64,000 nt of DNA, taken from Flaviramulus sp. BrNp1-15 (GTDB lineage: Bacteria > Bacteroidota > Bacteroidia > Flavobacteriales > Flavobacteriaceae). Shown in pieces: positions 34,627 through 43,434 of this stretch (positions are counted from its first letter, which is position 1; every line of letters starts with the position of its first letter). Location: positions 2,154,471 through 2,218,470 of the forward strand of contig NZ_CP092099.1 of the NCBI RefSeq assembly GCF_022259695.1. Reading direction: 5' to 3'. The notes beneath the pieces are model-generated. The model ran no database searches and was not told where the DNA came from. It saw only the letters and a list, made by a program, of their open reading frames with translations. Made by a program: the position numbers and the translations under genes.

Positions 34627-36516
34627 ATGAAGTATTTACTCCTTTTCTTTTTAGTTCTAATAAATTTTAATGTGACAGCGCAAAATGGTGTTACAAAAGA
34701 GGATAATGAGATTTTAATGAATCTTAGGTGGCAACTTGACAATAAAAATGTTGATGAGGCAATAAGGAAAGCCGATTCTTTATATACATTATCAGTTGAA
34801 AACAACAGAAAATATCTAAAAATATTGATGCTAGATGTTTTAGCCGTTGGTCATTCTAAAAAAGGAGATTATGAAACGGCTAACAATTACTTTTTGAAGA
34901 AATATGAAGAAATTAGCAAGCTAAATGATTCTTACGTAAAAGACTCTTTACGTGTTGAAAATTTAAATATCCATGGAAATATCTATTTAGATCAAGGAAA
35001 ATATTCAGAGGCTTCCGTTAACTTCCACAAATCGTTAGAAATAGGTCAGAAGCTTAATGATTCTATTTTAATTGGAGCCAGTTATAATTGGCTAGGAAAC
35101 ACATATGCAGAACAAGGTTTATTAGATGATGCTTTATTTTATTTTAAAGAATGTGTAAAATACGACACTTCATTAGGAATGAAAAATGTTATAGATAGCA
35201 ATATAGGAGCTATTTATGCTGAGAAAAAAGATTTTGAAAAAGCCGAAGAATACCTTTTAGAATCCTTAAAAACAATAGATACAACCAATATTTACGATCT
35301 TTCTATAACATATAACAATCTTGCATATATTAATACTGAGAAGGGAAATCATCAAAAAGCACATACGTTATATTTAAAATCGTATGAATACGCTTCACAG
35401 GTAAACAACAAGCTATATCAATTAGAGAATAGGTTGAATTTAATAACGTCCTTTACTAATATTAATGATTTTAGCACAACAAAACAGTATATAAAAATAT
35501 GTGATTCATTGGCAAAACACATTGATTCCAATGCATTAAAAATGGAATTATATCAAGTTATATATGAAAGTTCTGTAAAAATGAACGATTACAAAACTGC
35601 CTATGAGAATCTTGAAAAATATAATGTAGTATATGATAGCGTATATAGCTTAGAGCGAACGCAAATTGTTAAAGATTTAAAAATAAAACATGAGTCTGAT
35701 TTAAAAGAATCTGAAATAGTAATGCAGCAAGAACTCATAAAAACCCAAAAAAAACAAAACAAGTGGCTTTTTGGTGGGTTAATAGCGCTTTTAGCATTGC
35801 TAGGAATATCTATTTTATTTTATAAACAACGCGTTTTAGCTCAAAAAAGGCTTCTTGAAAAACAACAAGAATTAGCCTCAGAAAAAATAAACAAACTTAT
35901 TGAGACTGAAAAAGCTAAAAGCATACAATCGCATTTAGAAGGGCAAAATAAAGAACGAGAGCGTATTGCAAAAGATTTGCATGATAATATAAGTGGTAAT
36001 CTAGCTGCTATTAAATTAAAAATGTCTGAGTTACAAAATCAGACTGAAGATATTCAGCAAATTGTAACCTCTTTAGATGATACCTACAACGAAGTACGCT
36101 CTATTTCACACGATTTAACTCCTAAAAAAGTATCTATAAACACCTTTACTGAACTTGTAGAACAGTTGATAGCGTTTAGAAATACATCTCAATTAACCGT
36201 GACTTTAGAGCTGTTTCCAATAGATGAATTAAACAAAATACCAGAAAATATACAAATAGAGACTTATAGTATTCTTCAAGAACTACTTACTAATATGCAT
36301 AAACATTCTAAGGCTGATAAGGGAATTATAAGCATTACTTTACATGATAATTATATTAATATTCTAGTAGAAGATAACGGTATTGGTTTTAAAAAAGATT
36401 TAAATAAAGAGGGCATAGGCTTAAAAAACATAAAATCTAGAATTAGAAGTTTAAAAGGAAACTTTTATATTGAAAATCAAAAAGGAACTATTGTAAATAT
36501 TAACATTCCAATTTAA
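34627..36516 (+). CDS. TPR-containing sensor histidine kinase (HisKA_3 type)
   Basis: A 629-residue membrane kinase. The N-terminal signal MKYLLLFFLVLINFNVTAQN is followed by an exported TPR array (residues 80-330: AEQGLLDDALFYFKECVKYD, EKKDFEKAEEYLLESLKTID), a TM helix (KWLFGGLIALLALLGISILF, near 380), then a coiled coil. HisKA_3: ERERIAKDLHDN with His452; the HATPase has ILQELLTNMHKHSKADK (N box) and VEDNGIGF. In flavobacteria the periplasmic TPR is taken to sense a binding protein or peptide. Paired with the LuxR-type regulator 7 bp downstream. All catalytic parts are intact. Confidence 0.93.
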   Translation: MKYLLLFFLVLINFNVTAQNGVTKEDNEILMNLRWQLDNKNVDEAIRKADSLYTLSVENNRKYLKILMLDVLAVGHSKKGDYETANNYFLKKYEEISKLNDSYVKDSLRVENLNIHGNIYLDQGKYSEASVNFHKSLEIGQKLNDSILIGASYNWLGNTYAEQGLLDDALFYFKECVKYDTSLGMKNVIDSNIGAIYAEKKDFEKAEEYLLESLKTIDTTNIYDLSITYNNLAYINTEKGNHQKAHTLYLKSYEYASQVNNKLYQLENRLNLITSFTNINDFSTTKQYIKICDSLAKHIDSNALKMELYQVIYESSVKMNDYKTAYENLEKYNVVYDSVYSLERTQIVKDLKIKHESDLKESEIVMQQELIKTQKKQNKWLFGGLIALLALLGISILFYKQRVLAQKRLLEKQQELASEKINKLIETEKAKSIQSHLEGQNKERERIAKDLHDNISGNLAAIKLKMSELQNQTEDIQQIVTSLDDTYNEVRSISHDLTPKKVSINTFTELVEQLIAFRNTSQLTVTLELFPIDELNKIPENIQIETYSILQELLTNMHKHSKADKGIISITLHDNYINILVEDNGIGFKKDLNKEGIGLKNIKSRIRSLKGNFYIENQKGTIVNINIPI

Positions 36517-36523
36517 TAGAAAA

Positions 36524-37168
36524 ATGGAGAATAATCAGGTTAAATTATTTATAGTCGACGATCATAAAATGTTTTTAGAGGGTATAACGTCTATATTAAA
36601 CACCTTTGAAAACATTATTGTTTTAGGAACAGCAAAAAACGGGGAAGAAGCATTAAAATTGCTACCTAATTTTATGCCAGATGTATTAATAACAGATATT
36701 GATATGCCACAAATAGATGGCATAGAATTAACACAAAAAGTAAAATCTTTACACCCAAATGTTAGAATAATAGCTGTAAGTTCTCATTACAAAAGCAGCG
36801 TTATTTCAAAAGCTATTCAAGCAGGAATTGATGGCTATATACTTAAAAACACGGGGAAATTAGAATTATATAAAGCTATAGAATCGGTTTATAATAAAGA
36901 GAAATACTTTACAAACGAAGTAAAAGAGATTATAAATAATAGCATATTTAATGTAAAAAAGACAAAGGAAAATAAAGTTAATCTAAGTGATAGAGAAAAA
37001 GAGGTTTTAATTCACATTTCTAATGAAAAAAGCTCTCAAGAAATAGCAGAAATATTGTCCTTATCAGTTTATACCATTGAAACTCATCGTAAAAACTTAA
37101 TGCGAAAAATAGGCACCAAAAACGTAGTTGGCTTGGTTAAATATGCTATTCAGCAAGGTATTGTTTAA
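36524..37168 (+). CDS. LuxR/NarL family response regulator
   Basis: A 214-residue regulator. The receiver has the acidic pocket Asp12/Asp13 and phospho-site Asp58 in LITDIDMPQ, with the Lys near residue 110. The C-terminal LuxR HTH shows LSDREKEVLIHISNEKSSQE and LSVYTIETHRKNLMRKIG. It is the cognate partner of the TPR histidine kinase, from which it is separated by 7 bp. The target is unknown; the metallophosphatase 8 bp downstream may be in the same transcript. The assignment is secure. Confidence 0.95.
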   Translation: MENNQVKLFIVDDHKMFLEGITSILNTFENIIVLGTAKNGEEALKLLPNFMPDVLITDIDMPQIDGIELTQKVKSLHPNVRIIAVSSHYKSSVISKAIQAGIDGYILKNTGKLELYKAIESVYNKEKYFTNEVKEIINNSIFNVKKTKENKVNLSDREKEVLIHISNEKSSQEIAEILSLSVYTIETHRKNLMRKIGTKNVVGLVKYAIQQGIV

Positions 37169-37176
37169 AACAGAAT

Positions 37177-38448
37177 ATGAAAAGTGTAAAAAAAATAATT
37201 AAAATAAGCATTTCACTAAGTATACTCTATTTGTTTATTACTACATTAATTATGGGGTATGAGGATACTAATGAAAAAAAGGGAATATATAATTTTTATT
37301 GGTCTGGTATAAATGCGTTTTGGAAACCCAATAAAGACTTTGGGCTTAAAATCAATAAAACTATCCGCACCCATTTTAATGGTTTAGATGGTCCTTATGT
37401 TGTTGAAAATAAAGTCTATTCAATAAATGGAAACAACATTTTAGATAAAACTATTCTTGATAGTAGTAAAACTGTTAAAGTAAACACCAATTCTACTAAA
37501 CTGAAATCATTTAAAGTAAAACTTAAAGACCAATATTTACCTGAAAACCAAATTTATAATGCGCCAGACAAATTAATAGCTATATCGGATGTAGAAGGCA
37601 ATTTTAATGGGTTGTTGAGTTTTTTAATTGCTAACAACGTTATTGATGAGCATGCAAATTGGATTTTTAATGATGGACATTTAGTACTTAATGGTGATTT
37701 TTTTGATAGAGGCAATCAGGTAACTCAAGTATTATGGTTAATTTATCACTTAGAAAACCAAGCAGAAAAAAATGGTGGAAAAGTACATTTTATTTTAGGT
37801 AATCATGAAATCATGAATTTATATGGTAATGTAAAATATAATGATCCTAAGTATATTCATGTCGCAAAACAGATAAGTAATCTAACACCTTGGGATAAAG
37901 CTGTTTCATATCTATATTCAGAACACACCGAACTTGGAAAATGGTTGAGAACAAAAAACATTATAGAAAAAATAGGAGACATTATTTTTGTTCATGGTGG
38001 ACTTAATAAATTCCATTACAAAGGAGCCTACTCAATAAACGAACTTAATAACATTGCTAAAGATTATTACGGTATTGTTCCAAATATTGAAAACCTGAAA
38101 AATGAAAGAGACAGAATTGTAATAAGTGGTATAAATAGCCCGTTTTGGGATAGAAGATTAAACCTGGATTTTAAACACAAAATGGCACTTAAAACAGATG
38201 GAATAGATATTGAACCCACAACACAAGAAGAATTAGATAGCATTTTAAGCTATTATAAAGCATCTAAAATTGTAATTGGTCATTCTATTGTTGATGATAT
38301 TTCAACAGACTACAATAATAAAGTGGTTAAAATTGATGTGAAGCATGGTGAAACATTTAATTCAGGTAAAACGAAAGGAATTTTAATTGAAAATAGCCAG
38401 ATACACAAAATAGACGATACAAAAGGTAAAGTTAAATTAGATATTTAG
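37177..38448 (+). CDS. Metallophosphatase (Shewanella-like phosphatase type), membrane-anchored
   Basis: A 423-residue protein with one N-terminal TM helix or uncleaved signal (IIKISISLSILYLFITTLIM), so the catalytic part is on the periplasmic side. PPP motifs: ISDVEGNFNGL (GDxHG-like, here DVEGN), NGDFFDRGNQV (GDxxDRG), LGNHEIMNLYGN (GNHE), HGGLNKFHYKG (HGG) and IGHSIVD. This set fits the Shelph-like phosphatase branch, which in other organisms acts on phosphotyrosine or phosphoproteins. It follows the response regulator gene by 8 bp, hinting at a role with that two-component system; substrate unknown. Confidence 0.87.
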   Translation: MKSVKKIIKISISLSILYLFITTLIMGYEDTNEKKGIYNFYWSGINAFWKPNKDFGLKINKTIRTHFNGLDGPYVVENKVYSINGNNILDKTILDSSKTVKVNTNSTKLKSFKVKLKDQYLPENQIYNAPDKLIAISDVEGNFNGLLSFLIANNVIDEHANWIFNDGHLVLNGDFFDRGNQVTQVLWLIYHLENQAEKNGGKVHFILGNHEIMNLYGNVKYNDPKYIHVAKQISNLTPWDKAVSYLYSEHTELGKWLRTKNIIEKIGDIIFVHGGLNKFHYKGAYSINELNNIAKDYYGIVPNIENLKNERDRIVISGINSPFWDRRLNLDFKHKMALKTDGIDIEPTTQEELDSILSYYKASKIVIGHSIVDDISTDYNNKVVKIDVKHGETFNSGKTKGILIENSQIHKIDDTKGKVKLDI

Positions 38449-38481
38449 AGGTAAAAATTATTATGTAGTTTTGTTAAGATT

Positions 38482-39354
38482 ATGACCAGAGACATAATAA
38501 ATATAAACGACTTTATTATTTTAGTTGAAGAAGCTAAAATAAATACAAAATCCTTTGGTTTGGCTTCAGAGTCTAGCTCTTGCTCTTTTGACGAACCTGT
38601 AATTTCTGTAGCTTTTTATGGTTCTGGAAATGTAGACTTAACTGTTAAATATGGAGTCAAGAGCAAACAGTTTAATTACACAAAAGGATTAGCATTATCT
38701 TTTTATGCAGACCAAGAAGTTGAATTTGAACATACAGTTGAAAGCGAAAAACCTTTAGAATGCCTACTAATAGCTACTACAACAAATACAATAAATAGTT
38801 TACCAAATCAAGAAGGCGAGTTATTTGGAGAAATGCTTAATGAATTAGTAAATCCTTCAGATCATTATGTTGAAGGACCAAGTTTTATAATGACACCACA
38901 AATGCAAGAAATTGTAGATTCGTTATTTAACATAGAATATCAGGGCAAAACTAGAGTGATGTTTTTTCGAAGTCAAATTACAGCGTTACTTTCTCATTTT
39001 TTTGGTCAATTAGCATTATTAAAAACTAAAAAAATTAAAACACCAGAACGAGAAAAGCTTAATCTAGCAAAAGATATTTTATTAGATAATATAGATAATC
39101 CACCATCATTAAATGAAATATCCAAACAAATAGGCTGGAATACTTTTAAATTGAAAAAGGGTTTTAAAGAATTTTTTGGTGTTCCTGTTTTTAAATATCT
39201 ACAAAATGAGCGCCTTACTTTAGCTCATAAAATGATTCGAAGTGAAGCGTCTACAGTACAAGAAGCCGCGTGGCATGTAGGCTATGATAGTTTAAGTTCA
39301 TTCTCTAATGCTTTCGAAAAAAAGTTTGGATATCGCCCAAGCCAGATTAAGTAA
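38482..39354 (+). CDS. AraC family transcriptional regulator
   Basis: A 290-residue regulator. The N-terminal 170 residues are a probable ligand/dimer domain without a clear cupin motif (LASESSSCSFDEP, ALSFYADQEVEF). The C-terminal AraC double HTH is clear: NEISKQIGWNTFKLKKGFKE, FGVPVFKYLQNERLTLAHKM, and VGYDSLSSFSNAFEKKFGY. A -7-like TAGTTTTG lies just before it (38466-38473) and the same sequence precedes the next gene (39413-39420), so it may control itself and the following DUF5367/NmrA genes. This is inferred from position only. Confidence 0.9.
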   Translation: MTRDIININDFIILVEEAKINTKSFGLASESSSCSFDEPVISVAFYGSGNVDLTVKYGVKSKQFNYTKGLALSFYADQEVEFEHTVESEKPLECLLIATTTNTINSLPNQEGELFGEMLNELVNPSDHYVEGPSFIMTPQMQEIVDSLFNIEYQGKTRVMFFRSQITALLSHFFGQLALLKTKKIKTPEREKLNLAKDILLDNIDNPPSLNEISKQIGWNTFKLKKGFKEFFGVPVFKYLQNERLTLAHKMIRSEASTVQEAAWHVGYDSLSSFSNAFEKKFGYRPSQIK

Positions 39355-39444
39355 ACTACTTTTCGAACAAATCTTTCTCCTTTTTAAACAAGCCAACTGT
39401 GTACCATAAGAATAGTTTTGTCATGAATTTAAAAATTTAATGAC

Positions 39445-39846
39445 ATGAAACTAAAACGTGCAATTTTAATAGGAGTAATCATTTGGATTATTGCTATCCT
39501 GTTTTACACAATTTCAAGTAGTATTTCTGCTTTTGAACTAGAAAACCTATCAAATCTGGTGTTATTTATAGTCATAATGCCTTTAGTTTGGTTTGGATCT
39601 TCATATTATTATAAAAAAGATAAAACAACCCATGGTTATTTAGTAGGGCAAACTATGTTATTAACCGCAGTTGTCTTAGATGCTCTAATTACCGTTCCTT
39701 TTTTCATCTTACCAAATGGAGGAAGCTATTATAGCTTTTTCACCTCATTAGGATTCTGGATAATTGCATTTGAGTTTTTATTAGTAGCCGTTTTATACTG
39801 GTATACTCGAGTATATCCTAACAATTTTAAAAATCATCAATCATAA
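39445..39846 (+). CDS. DUF5367-like small membrane protein
   Basis: A 133-residue membrane protein with four predicted helices: AILIGVIIWIIAILFYTISS, LVLFIVIMPLVWFGSSYYY, MLLTAVVLDALITVPFFIL and IAFEFLLVAVLYWY. It resembles the DUF5367 family, which is of unknown function. It lies downstream of AraC and 22 bp before the NmrA gene. A TAGTTTTG box at 39413-39420 could be its promoter, though no -33 TTG is seen, so an activator such as the AraC protein would be needed. Role unknown. Confidence 0.75.
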   Translation: MKLKRAILIGVIIWIIAILFYTISSSISAFELENLSNLVLFIVIMPLVWFGSSYYYKKDKTTHGYLVGQTMLLTAVVLDALITVPFFILPNGGSYYSFFTSLGFWIIAFEFLLVAVLYWYTRVYPNNFKNHQS

Positions 39847-39868
39847 ATCGAACATAAAATTAAATAAA

Positions 39869-40720
39869 ATGAAAAGCAAAAACAACATTTTAGTCATTGG
39901 CGGAACTGGTAAAACAGGACGTAAGGTGGCGCAGAAATTAATTGAATTAGGTCATAATGTAAGAATTGGTTCAAGATTAGCTACACCATCATTTAACTGG
40001 GATAATTCTGAAAATTGGACTGAAGCTATGCAGGGTATAGACAATATATATATCACTTTTCAACCAGATTTAGCAGTTCCAGGTGCATTAGATGCTATTG
40101 AAGAATTGACTAAAAAAGCAAAAAGCTGTAATGTGAAAAAGTTAGTGCTTCTATCGGGAAAAGGAGAACGAGAAGCCGAACTTTGTGAGCAAGTCATCAT
40201 TCATTCTGGTTTAGATTATACTATAGTAAGAGCAAGTTGGTTTAACCAGAATTTCAATGAAAGTTTTTTGCTAGAACCTATCCTTGAAGGTTTTGTAGCA
40301 TTACCAAAGGCTGAAGTAAAAACACCATTTGTTGATACAGATGATATTGCTGATGTAGCGGTTGAAGCTCTATTACATGACAAGCACAATAGTAAAACAT
40401 ATCAGCTTACGGGCTCAAAAGCTATAACGTTTAAAGAAGCTATAGAAGCAATAGCTAAAGCTAGTAATAGAAATATAATTTTCACACCAATTGATTTATC
40501 AACATATATTGAAAATTTGAAACAACAAGGCATTCCATCAGACTTTGTCTGGTTAATTGAATACTTATTCTCAGAAGTTTTAGGCAATCCAAACAATTCT
40601 AAAATTACAAACGATATAGAATTAGTATTAGGGAGAAAACCCATTGAATTTACAGATTATACTAAGGAAACTGTTAAAACTGGAGTTTGGAATCCTAAAA
40701 AACAAATAATAATTAATTAA
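39869..40720 (+). CDS. NmrA-like NAD(P)-binding protein
   Basis: A 283-residue atypical SDR. The Rossmann loop is VIGGTGKTGRKVAQKL near residue 7; the rest is NmrA-like: VKKLVLLSGKGEREAELCEQ, YTIVRASWFNQNFNES and TPFVDTDDIADVAVEA. The usual SDR catalytic Tyr-x-x-x-Lys is not evident, as expected for the family. Members act as redox sensors or as reductases such as NAD(P)H:quinone type. Close to DUF5367 (22 bp) and followed after 10 bp by a 34-codon ORF. Cytoplasmic. Confidence 0.88.
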   Translation: MKSKNNILVIGGTGKTGRKVAQKLIELGHNVRIGSRLATPSFNWDNSENWTEAMQGIDNIYITFQPDLAVPGALDAIEELTKKAKSCNVKKLVLLSGKGEREAELCEQVIIHSGLDYTIVRASWFNQNFNESFLLEPILEGFVALPKAEVKTPFVDTDDIADVAVEALLHDKHNSKTYQLTGSKAITFKEAIEAIAKASNRNIIFTPIDLSTYIENLKQQGIPSDFVWLIEYLFSEVLGNPNNSKITNDIELVLGRKPIEFTDYTKETVKTGVWNPKKQIIIN

Positions 40721-40730
40721 AAACTGACCG

Positions 40731-40835
40731 ATGATACGATTAATTATAATACTAATAATTTGGCTTTTAACAAGTGCAAAAATTTTTACTCCATTACTAG
40801 AAAGACTTTATAATGACGTATTTTTATTTTTATAA
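40731..40835 (+). CDS. Small hydrophobic ORF (34 aa)
   Basis: ATG at 40731, TAA at 40833-40835; one membrane helix near the start (IRLIIILIIWLLTSAKIF) and a short tail ending in FLFL. It starts 10 bp after the NmrA stop, so it would be in that operon. It could be a real small membrane protein or the head of a decayed gene. No homologue is recognised and coding is unproven. Confidence 0.35.
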   Translation: MIRLIIILIIWLLTSAKIFTPLLERLYNDVFLFL

Positions 40836-40856
40836 AATCAATCTTTCAAAAGTATT

Positions 40857-40894
40857 CTTTACAAGATGAATAATTTTCATTTCATCTTGTAAAG
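40857..40894. repeat. Perfect 14-bp hairpin between NmrA operon and CHMI gene
   Basis: CTTTACAAGATGAA and TTCATCTTGTAAAG pair exactly around a 10-nt loop. The 3' side is GAGCTTTAAC rather than a T-run, so it is not a normal terminator. It ends 26 bp before the ATG at 40920 and could instead be a leader structure or operator. Confidence 0.6.
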
Positions 40895-40919
40895 GAGCTT
40901 TAACTAAAAAAATAATGAT

Positions 40920-41264
40920 ATGCCACACTTTGTAATAGATTGCTCAAAAAATATTATAGCTTTGAAATCTCCCGAAGAGATTATGCAAACCGTATATGAT
41001 ACCGCAGCATTATCAAGTCTTTTTAAAAGAGAGGATATAAAAGTTAGAATTAACCCTTTTAAATACTACAATATTGGAGAAGAAAAAAAAAGCTTTATTC
41101 ACATATTTGCTAATATAATGGAAGGAAGAACTACTTCTCAAAAAAGTAAACTTTCAAAAAGTATTATCACTAAATTGAAATTAATATTTCCAAATGTTCC
41201 AATTATTTCTATGAATATTAGAGATTTTGAAGAAGCAACATATTGCAATAAACTAATGATTTAA
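40920..41264 (+). CDS. CHMI-like (5-carboxymethyl-2-hydroxymuconate isomerase family) tautomerase
   Basis: A 114-residue member of the CHMI/tautomerase superfamily: after Met removal Pro1 would be the catalytic base (MPHFVIDCSKNI), as in 4-OT and CHMI. The C-terminal ISMNIRDFEEATYCNKLM also fits CHMI. No other homoprotocatechuate gene is nearby, so the real substrate is probably another one. It is followed 12 bp later by an unknown gene and by the frameshifted membrane gene. Cytosolic. Confidence 0.8.
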   Translation: MPHFVIDCSKNIIALKSPEEIMQTVYDTAALSSLFKREDIKVRINPFKYYNIGEEKKSFIHIFANIMEGRTTSQKSKLSKSIITKLKLIFPNVPIISMNIRDFEEATYCNKLMI

Positions 41265-41276
41265 AAATCATAATAT

Positions 41277-41579
41277 ATGACTAAAGAAGAACGATTAAAA
41301 ATAATAAGCACTAGTTGGGAATTACACAATAAAGTTGAGGCTAACTATCTTATGAATCCTGCTAAAAAAGAAGATGATAATTGGTTAGAAAAACAACGTC
41401 TTCTTTTAGCTGATATGGCTTTACATCTATTACAAACGTCTATTGATCCTAAAGAAATTAAGTTAGATAGACTACGTGATAATATATATGCAATCCTTAC
41501 AATAACGGATCAGTTTTTACCTAAAGCTAATCTTAAGAAAGCAACTAAAAAATTGTATGATATAATTAATAAAAAATGA
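41277..41579 (+). CDS. Unknown 100-residue soluble protein
   Basis: It starts with ATG at 41277, 12 bp after the CHMI-like gene. It is all alpha in appearance (KEERLKIISTSWELHNKVEA, RLLLADMALHLLQTS), rich in Lys/Leu/Glu, with no signal, TM helix or known motif. It overlaps the next ORF start by 4 bp (ATGA). I do not recognise a family. It is probably co-expressed with its neighbours. Confidence 0.6.
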   Translation: MTKEERLKIISTSWELHNKVEANYLMNPAKKEDDNWLEKQRLLLADMALHLLQTSIDPKEIKLDRLRDNIYAILTITDQFLPKANLKKATKKLYDIINKK

Positions 41580-41979
41580 AAAAATATATTATCACTTTTA
41601 GTGTCTTCTTGTATGCATTAGTAGTTCCGTATTTAGAAATTAATATAACCCATGTTTTTAATCCGGATTGGACGCCTCATGTTAGGATTCATGAAGTTTG
41701 GCAATTAATTACAAATTCTAGTATTGGCGTTTTATGTTTATGGCTGGTTTGGTCTAAAAAGAAACAAAAATCAGCACTATTTTAAGTTTACTAGTAATAG
41801 GAGGATTTTTAGCAGCTTATATCTTAAAAGGCCAGTATGGTGGCTCTATGAAATATTTAGATGGAAGTGAAAAAACACTTTTAGGAATTAATATTGGTAT
41901 TTTAGGTTTCGGAATAGCTTTTACATTATTACTATTGAATTTATTTCTAAATAAACTTAAGCTAGTAAAAGAAATTTAA
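41576..41979 (+). pseudogene. Four-helix membrane protein gene split by a -1 frameshift
   Basis: The first frame (41576-41785, 69 codons) encodes two helices (ITFSVFLYALVVPYLEINI, LITNSSIGVLCLWLVW) and stops soon after KKKQK. From 41770 the neighbouring frame continues without a stop to 41979 with two more helices (STILSLLVIGGFLAAYIL, LLGINIGILGFGIAFTLLLL). Joined at the A5 run (41766-41770) they make a normal protein of about 134 residues. This can be a true frameshift mutation, a homopolymer sequencing error or, less likely, slippage. The family is not recognised. It overlaps the preceding gene by 4 bp. Confidence 0.7.
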
Positions 41980-42060
41980 TAGTTCATTAAAACCATTTCT
42001 ATTCACAATAGATGTTTTTATTTTAATTTTTATACATTATTTTTATAGAAATAATTAACG

Positions 42061-42987
42061 ATGAAAGTAATTACACTCACATTAAACCCCGCTTTAGATA
42101 AAAATGCAAAAATTGACGGGTTAGTTCCTGGAAGTAAATTAAGATGTCATTCCATTCGGCATCAACCTGGTGGAGGCGGAATTAATGTATCAAGACTTTT
42201 AAAAAGATTAGAATTAGGTAGTTATTGCGTTTATCCATCTGGCGGAGATACTGGTACTTATTTAACAGCATTACTTAAAGAAGAAGGTCTTGTACCTCAT
42301 CCAGTTAAAATAAAAGATTGGATTCGTGAAAACTTATCTATTGTAGATACAAAAACTAATTTACAATACCGTTTTGGTATGCCAGGGAATGAACTTTCTG
42401 ATAATGAACTAGAATCAATCAAAACAGACGTTTCTAAACATTTAGATACTGGTGATTTTTTAATTTTAAGTGGAAGTTTAGCAACCAATTTACCTGAAAA
42501 CTTCTATTCAGAATTAATACAATATTTTTCTCATAAAAAACCTAAAATATTAGTTGATACATCAGGACCTGCACTATTAAAAGCTTTAGAGCATCCTGTA
42601 TATTTAATTAAACCAAATCAAAGAGAACTTGCTCAACTTGCTGGAAAGGAATTCTTATCTAATATTGAACAAGAAAATTTTGCAAAGGAACTCGTTAATA
42701 CCGGTAAAGCCAAATATGTTGCAGTGTCTTTAGGAGCAAAAGGTGCTTTTTTAGCATGTAAAGAGGGCGTATTTTATCAGTCTACGCCATCTGTTCAAGT
42801 AAAAAGCACAATTGGAGCCGGAGATAGTATGGTTGCTGGTCTTATTTACGGAATTAACAAGGGTTATAAACCAAACGATATCTTAAAAATGGGTGTGGCA
42901 TGTGGCGTTGCAACTATTATGAGTGAAGGCACTAGTTTAGCAAGTCCAGAAAATATTCAAAAAGCTTTACAATTAATGTCTTCTTAA
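42061..42987 (+). CDS. PfkB-family hexose-phosphate kinase (1-phosphofructokinase-like)
   Basis: A 308-residue ribokinase-fold kinase of the FruK/LacC/PfkB subgroup: MKVITLTLNPALDKNAKIDG, substrate loop PGGGGINVSRLLKRLE, LSGSLATNLPENFYSE, and anion hole/base IGAGDSMVAGLIYGIN with Asp near residue 256. It phosphorylates fructose-1-phosphate, tagatose-6-phosphate or fructose-6-phosphate using ATP. No PTS gene is close. Dodecin follows 153 bp later. Which sugar it uses is not certain. Confidence 0.88.
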   Translation: MKVITLTLNPALDKNAKIDGLVPGSKLRCHSIRHQPGGGGINVSRLLKRLELGSYCVYPSGGDTGTYLTALLKEEGLVPHPVKIKDWIRENLSIVDTKTNLQYRFGMPGNELSDNELESIKTDVSKHLDTGDFLILSGSLATNLPENFYSELIQYFSHKKPKILVDTSGPALLKALEHPVYLIKPNQRELAQLAGKEFLSNIEQENFAKELVNTGKAKYVAVSLGAKGAFLACKEGVFYQSTPSVQVKSTIGAGDSMVAGLIYGINKGYKPNDILKMGVACGVATIMSEGTSLASPENIQKALQLMSS

Positions 42988-43140
42988 GCTTTAGATCTAA
43001 ATAAAATAATAATAGAGCAACAACTCCACTTTTTCACATAATAATCTACAGATAAAAAACCCTTTATTGATGGATATCATTTTATTTCTGATATGTAGCT
43101 TGTAATTTACTGAAATTATTAATCAGTTAAATTTTAAGTT

Positions 43141-43347
43141 ATGTCAGTATTAAAAGTAATAGAAATTTTAGGGAACTCTACAGTTAGTTTTGAAGATGCT
43201 GTTCAAAATGTAATTAACGAAGCATCAAAATCTGTTAGAAATATCAAATCTGTTTATATTGAAGATATGCAGGTTACTGTAAATAATAATAAAATAGCAG
43301 AATACCGTGTAAATACTAAAGTATGTTTTGGAATTATGGAAGACTAA
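43141..43347 (+). CDS. Dodecin (flavin-binding small protein)
   Basis: A 68-residue dodecin: MSVLKVIEILGNSTVSFEDA, NEASKSVRNIKSVYIEDMQV, then AEYRVNTKVCFGI, the complete family length. It assembles as a hollow dodecamer storing FMN, riboflavin or related compounds. The family Trp that stacks on flavin is replaced by Val/Tyr (SVYIEDM), so the ligand may differ. Single gene with a terminator right behind it. Confidence 0.9.
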   Translation: MSVLKVIEILGNSTVSFEDAVQNVINEASKSVRNIKSVYIEDMQVTVNNNKIAEYRVNTKVCFGIMED

Positions 43348-43352
43348 TTTGG

Positions 43353-43400
43353 TAAACATTCCAGGATACAATTTTTATTACTTCATTCTGGAATGTTTTT
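43353..43400 (+). terminator. Intrinsic terminator after dodecin
   Basis: AAACATTCCAG (43354-43364) pairs with CTGGAATGTTT (43388-43398), followed by T residues. The loop is long (23 nt) but the stem has 11 bp. Confidence 0.7.
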
Positions 43401-43434
43401 CAACGTCAATTAATCAAGAATAATAAAGAAAAAC

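Noticed and set aside
41766-41771. Programmed -1 frameshift at the A5 run
   Set aside because: The site CAA-AAA-T is not a classic X-XXY-YYZ heptamer and no stimulatory hairpin was seen; mutation or sequencing error is simpler.
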